Assembly: GCA_026770575.1 (NCBI GenBank)
Contig: MU657246.1
Location: forward strand, 29,545-63,254
Source of the DNA: Pelagophyceae sp. CCMP2097
Lineage: Eukaryota > Sar > Pelagophyceae
DNA: 33,710 nucleotides
Reading direction: 5' to 3'
Below the pieces are notes generated by a model. The model worked only from the letters and a program-made list of their open reading frames with translations, made no database searches and was not told the DNA's origin. Positions 1-6,974 of the stretch are shown here, piece by piece (positions within the stretch are counted from its first letter, which is position 1; each line of letters begins with the position of its first letter). Both the position numbers and the translations under genes were made by a program.

Positions 1-870
1 AGAGGCTCATCTTCGCCGGCGAGCAGCTCGAAGACGCTTACATGCTCGCCTCGTACAACATTACAGCACATGCCACATTGCACCTCGTCCTCCGCCTCCG
101 CGGCGGCATGTACCACGAATCGTCGGCGCAGGACGGCATCCCACTGCAAGTCACCGTCGCCACGCCCCGGGGCCGGCAGCAACGTTGATATCGTCTGGTG
201 CAACGAAACGGCTGATTCCATCGCGCGCCGCGCGCACGAGTAAGCGCTCTCGCGCCGCGCAGACGGAGCCTCGGGCTGCGACGGCGGCGAGGGCAATGAT
301 GACGGCGACGGCGACGACAACGGCGACGACGACGACGACGGCGACGAGCGGCGCGCCGGCGCGAGTCGACGGACGCGTACGTCGCGCGCCTTCGGAGCGC
401 GCTCGCCGCGGCGCGCAGCGGCTGCAGCAGCCCGCCTTCGAAGCGGGCGAGGTCGTGAGCTGGCAACGCGGCGGCGGACGCGGCGGACGATGGAGGCGCG
501 CATCGACAAGCGCGTGGCGCTGCGCGCGGCGGCGCTGCGGCACCCGGAGGTGGCGCACTACGTCCGCAACAACCGCGCGAGACGCGGCGACGTCCGCGCG
601 GGCGACGCCGCGCCGGCCGTTGCCGTCACGGTGTGGTCACTCGCCGCAAACGCTACAGTGTCGCTGCTCCCGAGCCGAGCGATGCGCGACCACTACTCGT
701 CGTCGCCGAGTACGGCATCACAATTGACACGTTCGTCGACGACCCGGAGCGCGGCGAGCCCTTTGAAGAGCTCTACGCACCCTGGCCACTGAGCCTCGTC
801 CCCGACCAGGACCCCGACCAGGACCCGGCGAGAAGACCAGCCGCTCGAGGGCACCAGATCCTTTGATAAC
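1..870 (+). pseudogene. Decayed left copy of the ubiquitin/deiodinase unit
   Basis: Bases 3-440 are a degraded copy of 1900-2337. They encode the end of a ubiquitin domain ([11 protein letters not shown] through LRLRGG) and the same [10 protein letters not shown] extension. A frameshift near 180 follows, then a stop at 241-243 (TAA where the intact copy reads TTA). Bases 440-790 match 2340-3090 with lesions: a loss of about 190 bp near 500, a 4-bp deletion near 675, and a deletion near 705 joining the RPLLVV segment directly to EYGI. The last one removes the Sec codon and most of the thioredoxin-like core. The deletion ends share GTCGTCG, so microhomology-mediated loss is likely. It keeps TAC (Tyr) where the right copy has TAG. 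The window starts inside this copy, so its 5' part is unseen. Confidence 0.85.
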
Positions 871-1074
871 GACCCCCAGTGTGATCGACACGACCGTCTG
901 CGGGGATCCCGAGTCATCGCGTCGAACATATTGAATCGACGGACGTCCGCCGGAAAGGTCCGCGTGAATTGAAAAAAAAGAAGTTAACTTTGAGAGAATT
1001 CATAATATCGAGAATCTCTCCGGCACGCGGGACGCCCCGGTCGTCGGTCGCGCCCCCGGCGCGTCGTCGGTGGC

Positions 1075-2334
1075 ATGCTGTGCCTAGAGTGGCGGGGTGA
1101 GCGTCGCTTCCACGTGGTGCCGCCGCGATGCGAATCTTTGCGCGCTCCGGAGCTGAATGCCATGGCTCGGGCCATCTTCGACCTCGCCAACGCGCGCCTC
1201 GTGCGCGCGGGCGCCGCGGCGCCGCGGCGCGTCGACGTAAAGCGCGACGTGCGCGGCGGCAAAATATACCTCTCCGACGGCGCGCTCTGGGAGATGCCAG
1301 ATGAGGTGCCAAAAGACAGCGACACTGACGTCGACAGTGACGAAGACAGCGAGGCCGACGGCGACTGCGAGAGCGAGAGCGACGGCGAGGCCGCTGCGCC
1401 GCCGCCGCCGTACCGAGTGGACCAGATCCACTGGTTCGAGGTCGCGGCCGGAGCGCCGTTCCGCGTCGAGCGACTTCCCACCATTTCGACGGTCCGCGTC
1501 GACGTCGGCGGCGGGCGGTTCGAGCGCTGTGCGGCCGCGGCCGCGCCGGTTACGGTCGCCGACGTCCGCGCGCTCATTTCGGCGCGGTTCCTCGAAAACC
1601 TGCCGAGCGCCAAGGCCTGCCAGTGCTGGGCGCTGCGCTGCTCCGCAGTCGGCAAGGTGTTCGGATGCGACGACGCCTCGCTCCTCGCCGACCTCGGCCT
1701 CGATTGGAGCCGCGACGACGTGACGTTTGCGACGGAGCCGGCCCTCGAGCACCTGGTCTCGCAACGGCCGATGCAGATCTTTGTTAAGACGCTCACCGGC
1801 AAGACGATCACGCTCTTGGTTTGCCAGTCTTGGACTACCATCGCGCAGCTCAAGCAAAAGATCCAGGACAGGGAGGGCATCCCGGCGGACCAGCAGCGCC
1901 TGATCTTCGCTGGCGAGCAGCTCGAGGACGGCTACAAGCTCTCGGACTACAACATACAAAAAGAAAGTCTTTTGCACCTCGTCCTCCGCCTCCGCGGCGG
2001 CATGTACCACGAATCGTCGGCGCAGGACGGCCTCCCACTGCATGTCACCGTCGCCACGCCCGGCGGCGATGTCGACATCGTCTGGTGCAACGAGACGGCC
2101 AAAGTCATCGCGCGCCGCGCGCACGAGTTAGCGCCCCCGCGCCGCGCAGAGGTGGCCTCGGGTGGTGATGGCGGCGACGACGACGACGACGGCGGCGGCA
2201 ACGACGAAGACGGCGGCGACGACGAGCAGCGCGCCGGCGAGTCGTCGGACGCGTACGTCGCGCGGCTTCGGAGCGCGCTCGTCACGGCGCGCGGCGGCTG
2301 CAGCAGCCCGCCTTCGAAACGAGCGAGGTCGTGA
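1075..2334 (+). CDS. Ubiquitin-domain protein with N- and C-terminal extensions
   Basis: A 419-residue ORF starting at ATG 1075. Residues 75-105 are very acidic (Asp/Glu/Ser). Residues 138-220 read like a divergent beta-grasp or PB1-like segment. Residues 233-309 are a clear ubiquitin unit ([15 protein letters not shown] at the start, LRLRGG at the end) with one inserted residue near position 22. The Leu8/Ile44/Val70 hydrophobic-patch residues and the Lys63 equivalent remain; the Lys48 equivalent is Glu and the Lys33 equivalent is Arg. A 110-residue Asp-rich tail with a basic SKRAR end follows LRLRGG, as in ubiquitin-fusion precursors that deubiquitinases process. The ORF stops at TGA 2332-2334, but the same frame stays open into the deiodinase-like segment. 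It may therefore be the first half of one longer selenoprotein rather than a separate gene. Confidence 0.75.
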   Translation: MLCLEWRGERRFHVVPPRCESLRAPELNAMARAIFDLANARLVRAGAAAPRRVDVKRDVRGGKIYLSDGALWEMPDEVPKDSDTDVDSDEDSEADGDCESESDGEAAAPPPPYRVDQIHWFEVAAGAPFRVERLPTISTVRVDVGGGRFERCAAAAAPVTVADVRALISARFLENLPSAKACQCWALRCSAVGKVFGCDDASLLADLGLDWSRDDVTFATEPALEHLVSQRPMQIFVKTLTGKTITLLVCQSWTTIAQLKQKIQDREGIPADQQRLIFAGEQLEDGYKLSDYNIQKESLLHLVLRLRGGMYHESSAQDGLPLHVTVATPGGDVDIVWCNETAKVIARRAHELAPPRRAEVASGGDGGDDDDDGGGNDEDGGDDEQRAGESSDAYVARLRSALVTARGGCSSPPSKRARS

Positions 2335-2349
2335 GCCAGCGACGCGGCG

Positions 2350-3201
2350 GTGGACGCGGCGGACGATGGAGCGGACGCGGCGTGCGAGACGTTTCTCGTG
2401 GCGCTGCTCGGTGTCGAGGACGCGCTGCGGCGGTCTCCGGCGACGCAATTGGCGATGGAGGACGCGGAGCGTTCGGGCGCGGGCGACTGGATCGACGTGG
2501 CGACTGAGGTGCAACGCCGCGTGGCGCGTGAGTCGCTCGGCGCCGCCGCGCAAGGCGACGAGGCACGCGTCGACCGGCGCGTAGCACTGCTGCTCGCGGC
2601 GGCGCTGCGGCACCCGGAGGTGGCGCACTACGTTCGCTACGACCGCGCGAGACGCAGTGACATCCGTGCGGGCGACGCCGCGTCGGCCGTCGTCGTGTGG
2701 TCGCTCGCCGCAAACGCTACAGTGCCGCTGCTCCAGCGCGAACCGGGCGACGCGCGGCCGCTCGTCATCGTTGCCGGGTCCATCTCATGACCGCCGTGGC
2801 GCGTACTCGGGCCGCTGCTCTCGCGCGTTTCGGCGTCGGCTGCAGGGCGGCGCGCCGCGGTGTGGAAGTTCGTCTACATCGCAGAGGCGCACGCCACCGA
2901 CGAGTGGCCGCTGCGCTCCGCGCGCGGCGTGTCCTCGGGCGAGCCCGTGGCCGTCGAGCAGCCGAAGACGCTCGCGGCGCGCTTGAGTCTCGCGCGGCGC
3001 TTTGTCGTCGAGTAGGGCATCGACATGGACACGTTCGTCGACGACCCGGAGCGCGGCGAACCCGTTGAAAAGCTCTACGCGCCCTGGCCGCTGCGACTCA
3101 ACGTCTTCGACGCCGCGGGCAAGGTGGATTGGGTCGCTGAGCTCCATGGATGCTCGTTCGACAGCGCGGTCCGCGACCTCTGCAGGCGCCTCGGCTGCTG
3201 A
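2350..3201 (+). CDS. Iodothyronine-deiodinase-like selenoprotein (in-frame TGA = Sec; one TAG lesion)
   Basis: One frame runs from 2335 to TGA 3199-3201 with two interruptions. TGA 2788-2790 sits in GSIS-[TGA]-PPW, matching the deiodinase active site GSCT-Sec-PPF. Upstream, GDAASAVVVWSL and RPLVIV resemble the first strands of the thioredoxin-like fold. Downstream, VYIAEAHATDEWPL matches the deiodinase V-Y-I-x-E-A-H-x-x-D-x-W signature. QPKTLAARLSLARRF, VDDPERGEPVEKLYAPWPLRL and NVFDAAGKV continue the family pattern. TAG 3013-3015 replaces a Tyr codon kept in the pseudogene copy, so it is a nonsense change or a base error. Position 2350 is GTG; the first in-frame ATG is at 2455, so the segment is either translated from there or fused to the upstream ubiquitin ORF. 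Deiodinases and their algal relatives are Sec thiol-redox enzymes; the substrate here is unknown. Confidence 0.72.
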
Positions 3202-3202
3202 A

Positions 3203-3278
3203 GCACGTCTGTGCTCATGACGGCGAGCCGCGGCCCCGCACCAGCGGGCCGCCCGCGCCCGAAAACAGCAGATCGTGC
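3203..3278 (+). promoter_or_regulatory. Candidate SECIS element in the deiodinase 3' UTR
   Basis: It begins two bases after the stop. Helix I pairs GCACG 3203-3207 with CGTGC 3274-3278, then TCTG 3208-3211 with CAGA, allowing bulges. The core has ATGA 3217-3220 opposite CGAA 3260-3263, which places the tandem G-A pairs where a SECIS quartet needs them. Helix II pairs GGCG 3222-3225 with CGCC 3256-3259 and, after a small internal loop, GCGGCCC 3230-3236 with GGGCCGC 3246-3252. The 9-nt apical loop CGCACCAGC has CC rather than the usual AA, a variant known in some SECIS elements. Folding was done by eye. Confidence 0.6.
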
Positions 3279-3796
3279 ATTCAACACCCAACGCCGCAAT
3301 CTCCCGATGCACGCATCGACGCCAAACGCGCATCGTAATGTGTACGGACGTGCTCGATCGGCCGCAATTAAGCCGAGGGGGGTGCTCGAAGAGCGCGCCC
3401 GAGCGGCATTGTCTCTGCTTCCGCGCTTCGTTGTTGTGGGTTTCCGCTGACGCGGCCGTATGACGCAGTTGAGCGTAAAGTGGATGCGAGCGTCTCTCGG
3501 CGTCTCGCGCACAAACTTTGCGCGCCGTGCGTCGCCTGCCCCGAACGCGCGCGCGTCTCGCCAGAGGGCGACCGACGCCGTGCTCGATGGCGTCGAGCGA
3601 CCTACCACTCGATTCCTTGTGGGATTACAGCAACGACCTGCTTAGCAATGCAGCCTCCTGCCAGGATTACAGGTCCTTCCCCTAACGCAACGCCTCCAAT
3701 CGCATTGCTATCCTCAAATCTTCGACGTTCCACGTCTGCCAACAATGGTCTCGAGTCAAAGGGCCTCTGTTCGTCGAGTGTCCGTCGTTGTGGGGT
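3279..3796. other. Intergenic, no gene recognised
   Basis: Between the SECIS candidate and the H2A 3' stem-loop. A minus-strand ORF at 3602-3811 reads partly protein-like but has no ATG start, overlaps the histone 3' end and matches no family I recognise. Nothing else is supportable. Confidence 0.5.
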
Positions 3797-3812
3797 GGTG
3801 TTAAGAAACACC
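3797..3812 (-). terminator. Histone mRNA 3' stem-loop (H2A)
   Basis: On the minus strand GGTGTT-TCTT-AACACC forms the 6-bp stem and 4-nt loop of replication-dependent histone mRNAs, followed by ACCCC. It lies 88 nt past the H2A stop, and its stem is identical to the one after H2B. In animals and many protists this structure binds SLBP and directs 3'-end cleavage without polyadenylation. Confidence 0.85.
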
Positions 3813-3899
3813 GGTGGTGGTTGTTTTGTGCGAGGAACGCCCCTCGGAAGAAACGCGCCGTCTCGGAGGAAGCTCCGCAGCGTCGTCGGCGCAGCAGAT

Positions 3900-4298
3900 T
3901 TACTCCTCCGACTCCTTGCCCTTGGATTTCTTCGGGAGGAGCACGGCGTGGATGTTCGGGAGCACGCCGCCCGAGGCGATGGTGACGCCGCCGAGGAGCT
4001 TGTTCAGCTCCTCGTCGTTGCGCACGGCGAGCTGGAGGTGGCGCGGCACGATGCGCGCCTTCTTGTTGTCGCGCGCCGCGTTGCCGGCGAGCTCGAGGAT
4101 CTCGGCGCAGAGGTACTCGAGGACCGCGGCGAGGTACACGGGCGCACCGGCGCCGATGCGCGTGCAGTACTTGCCCTGCTTGAGGTAGCGGCCGATGCGG
4201 CCGACGGGGAACTGGAGGCCCGCCTTGGAGGCCCTGGACGTGGCCTTCTCGCCGCCCGTCTTGCCCTTGCCGCGGCCGCCCTTGCCCTTGCCAGACAT
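3900..4298 (-). CDS. H2A: Histone H2A
   Basis: A 132-residue intronless histone H2A, from ATG at 4298 ([12 protein letters not shown]) to TAA 3900-3902. The tail is Gly/Lys-rich. The core includes the diagnostic [14 protein letters not shown], then [43 protein letters not shown] and GGVLPNI. H2A pairs with H2B on the nucleosome surface. The C-terminus ends KSKGKESEE and lacks the SQ-[ED]-hydrophobic motif of H2A.X, so this is a canonical replication-type H2A. The ORF continues upstream of 4298 without a stop, but that extension is not histone-like and lies in the promoter. It is divergent to H2B, with 374 bp between the two ATGs. Confidence 0.98.
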   Translation of the reverse strand: MSGKGKGGRGKGKTGGEKATSRASKAGLQFPVGRIGRYLKQGKYCTRIGAGAPVYLAAVLEYLCAEILELAGNAARDNKKARIVPRHLQLAVRNDEELNKLLGGVTIASGGVLPNIHAVLLPKKSKGKESEE

Positions 4299-4672
4299 GG
4301 TGTCGAAGTCTGCGGTGAGACGGGAGTGCGGGTGTGCTGGAGTGCTGGCCTTCGTCGCGTCGAGGAAGGCGGGCCGTGCGATATCGGCTGCTGCGCTCCG
4401 GAATCTCAGCCGTCCGTTGGACTCGAAATCGATGACGCCGAGACCGCGCGGGAAGGAGAATTGAATAGAACGCTCCGGCATCGCGATAGGGTCGCCCCGG
4501 GCGCCTCCGAGCAGCCGCCCAGCCGCGAGGGCCCGCCAGACACTGCGAGCACGAAGAGTTCCGTTGGAATATATGGGCTGCTGCGCTTCGGAATCACAAG
4601 CTTCGGATCAAAAAACATTTCTGCTCCACCTCGCATCGATCACTCGTCGCCTCGAAGCACCCCAGAGCAACC
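4299..4672. promoter_or_regulatory. Divergent H2A/H2B promoter with a duplicated 20-bp element
   Basis: GGCTGCTGCGCTYCGGAATC occurs at 4386-4405 and 4576-4595, each preceded by ATAT and each 78-88 bp from the nearer start codon. Both copies lie in the same orientation although the genes diverge. Co-regulation of H2A and H2B in S phase is the expected role (inference). A TATA-like stretch, AATATATG, lies just before the H2B-proximal copy. Confidence 0.65.
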
Positions 4673-5032
4673 ATGGCCAAGACCCCGTCGAAGAAGAGCG
4701 CCAAGGCGCCGAAGAAGGCCGCCGAGGGCAAGAAGAAGAAGAAGCGCGTCGAGTCGTACTCGACGTACATCTACCGCGTCCTGAAGCAGGTCCACCCGGA
4801 CACGGGCATCTCCAAGAAGGGCATGTCGATTATGAACTCGTTCATCAACGACATCTTCGAGCGCATCGCGCTCGAGGCCTCCAAGCTCGGCCGCTACTCG
4901 AAGAAGGCAACCATGTCGTCGCGCGAGATCCAGACGGCCGTCCGCCTCATGCTCCCCGGCGAGCTCTTCAAGCACGCCGTGTCCGAGGGCACCAAGGCCG
5001 TCACCAAGTTCACCAGCGCCGGCACCGCCTAA
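4673..5032 (+). CDS. H2B: Histone H2B
   Basis: A 119-residue intronless histone H2B. ATG 4673 lies in a good context (ACCATGGCC). A short Lys/Ala/Pro-rich tail ([15 protein letters not shown]) leads into the fold: [81 protein letters not shown], ending [10 protein letters not shown]. The Lys equivalent to the H2B ubiquitination site ([14 protein letters not shown]) is kept. Length and sequence are fully typical. It is paired with the divergent H2A, and the matching 3' stem-loop follows 91 nt after the stop. Confidence 0.98.
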   Translation: MAKTPSKKSAKAPKKAAEGKKKKKRVESYSTYIYRVLKQVHPDTGISKKGMSIMNSFINDIFERIALEASKLGRYSKKATMSSREIQTAVRLMLPGELFKHAVSEGTKAVTKFTSAGTA

Positions 5033-5122
5033 GCAGCTCCGCCGCCGGACCGAGGCGCACGGCGCATCGTCGGCAAGGACGACGCGCTTCACGACTCGAA
5101 CGACAACAAAATCACAACAACC

Positions 5123-5138
5123 GGTGTTTCACAACACC
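5123..5138 (+). terminator. Histone mRNA 3' stem-loop (H2B)
   Basis: GGTGTT-TCAC-AACACC followed by ACCCA, the canonical downstream flank. The stem equals that after H2A, with a different loop. It starts 91 nt past the stop. The central stem pair is G-C where the metazoan consensus has Y-R. Confidence 0.9.
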
Positions 5139-5580
5139 ACCCAACAACAACGGAAGTCGAAGTCTCTTTCTCTCGCGCCCCGGCCTCGGGCGGGGCTCGA
5201 TGCATCATACGAAATCGAGCTTGTTCGGGACCCGGACCTTGCGGAGAAGATGCTCGGCACGACCCCTCGCACCGCCGCGCGAGGGCCGCGGCGCACCGGC
5301 GGCTACCTGGTTTGCGGGCCTCTGCCGGCGACGTCGGAGTGTGGGCCGGTCAAGGCGGGAAATGATTAGGGCCGTACGGTACGGCCACTTTGCCTCTTAA
5401 GCAACACGAGCCTCGCACGAATCAGTCCTCTAGGGAATGCTGGAGTCGTATCCAGACAAGACGGTGTGCGTCCATCGGCCGGGGATGCCATGTGCGCTGC
5501 GCGGCTGAGCCGTCTCTTGGAAAACCCGACGAAACATGTTCAGCGATTGCGCGCAGAGAGCCTGAGAGAGCGGCGCGACG
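5139..5580. other. Intergenic with a 17-bp near-palindrome
   Basis: No gene recognised. GGCCGTAC-G-GTACGGCC at 5370-5386 is an 8-bp perfect inverted repeat around one base. It lies about 200 bp before the kelch copy A start. Confidence 0.5.
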
Positions 5581-6745
5581 ATGGCGGCCCTCTCCCCGAA
5601 CGATTTGACCGCCGCGCTCGAGGCCGTCCGGCGGACCAACACGGCGCACGCCTCTGCGATCGCTGTCCTCGAGCGCGCCTTTGACGCCGAGATGGTACGC
5701 CTTTTGAAACCGACGTTGGTGGCGCTGCGAGGCTTCGACCATCGCAGGCCCAGCTCGCCAACGACATGCAAGCGCTAGAGGACGACCGCGCGGCCTTTAT
5801 CAAAGACACGGACGAGAAGCTCGCGCGCGAAGAAGAGCTGCAGCAGCGCATGCGCGCGGCCGCGCCGCCACCCGACGAGGTGGTCAAGCTCAACGTGAGC
5901 GGTGCGCGCTTCGAAACATCAAGGGCTGTCCTCACAAAAGTCGAAGACTCGATGCTCGGGCGCATGTTCGGCCGCTGCGACGCGATGCTGCAGGCGGACC
6001 CGGTGGTCGGGTCCATCTTCATCGACCGCGACGGCGAGCACTTCGGCATGCAGAGGGCGATTTACTCGCTGCCCGAGGCCGTGCAGGAAGCGATGGTCCA
6101 GGAGCTGGACTACTTTGGCCTCGAGGCTAACGTGTTCGGTGTGCGGCCGTGGACCGACGACGCGGCGTTCCGGCCTGGGCCGGCGATGAGTGAAGAACGT
6201 GGATGATGCTGTGCCGTGGCTGATGGAGGGCTTGTGATGGTGTTTGGCGGTGGAGCGGCATTAGAAACGACAGAAGTGCTCGACACGCAAACGATGGCCT
6301 TTACAGCTGGGCCCGACATGCTCACGGGACGATTGGGCTGTGCAGCCGCCCAGCTCGACGGAGATCGGGTGCTGGTGGTGGGAGGAAAGGATGCCGACGA
6401 CGAAGAATTAAACACGACGGAGATCTTCCACCTCTCGACTCGCACGTTCACGCCGGGGCCGGACATGCAATCCCCACGAAGCTGGTGCGCTGCCGTCGCA
6501 CTCGACGCTCGCAGGATCCTCGGCGGCGGCGGTCACGACGGCGTGTCTCGATTGTCGAGCACGGAAATCCTCAGCCTGGACACGATGGCCTTTGCGCCAT
6601 GCAGACGTCACGCACGGCGTCCGCAGTCACGCGACTCGACGTCGCGGGCGAAACCCCACGGTTCCTCGTGATCGGGGGATTCGAAGCTGGCAGTGAATCG
6701 TCGGCGACGGAGCTCCTCGCTTTCGAGCATCATCGGCGCTCGTAG
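5581..6745 (+). pseudogene. BTB-kelch protein, copy A (degenerate)
   Basis: Exon 1 (ATG 5581 to 5694) encodes an alpha-helical leader. A 53-nt GT-AG intron (5695-5747, GTACGC to CGCAG) joins it to a coiled-coil and a BTB/T1 domain (VVKLNVSGARFETSR, FIDRDGEHF). Compared with copy B, about 14 residues of the BTB core (RLILDFLRDLDGSH) are missing. TGA 6204-6206 replaces the conserved kelch Trp, although the frame continues through three kelch blades (VMVFGGGAALETTEVL, RVLVVGGKDADD). About two blades are then deleted, with a frameshift near 6595; a final blade (RFLVIGGFEAGS) is read in another frame to the stop at 6743-6745. Kelch propellers with BTB domains commonly serve as Cullin-3 substrate adaptors. 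This copy looks non-functional. Confidence 0.8.
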
Positions 6746-6974
6746 CCGACGCGGCGCCGGCGCTGACGCACGACCGAGCCCGCACCGGCGAGCCCCTTCC
6801 GAGGAGCCATCCGAAACAATAGTGCAGCGCCGATGGAAGTGCCTCCCTTGGACGGGCGTACCCCCAGCCTCACGCAGGGTGGATCCTTCAGCAAGCGACG
6901 GTTCTTTATGTATACAATCGTATGTGCATGTGCTTGCTTTCCCCCCGGGTGGGGCTCTTATGATCACCCGGGGT

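Noticed and set aside
3602..3811. Minus-strand 69-codon ORF with a protein-like stretch (AIGGVALGEGPVILAGG)
   Set aside because: No ATG, overlaps the histone stem-loop, no recognised family; kept only as a curiosity.
3480..4784. 434-codon plus-strand ORF
   Set aside because: Antisense shadow of H2A and its promoter; no domain features.
6204..6206. TGA in kelch copy A as a second Sec codon
   Set aside because: The position is Trp (TGG) in copy B, the family has no Sec, and other lesions show the copy is a pseudogene.
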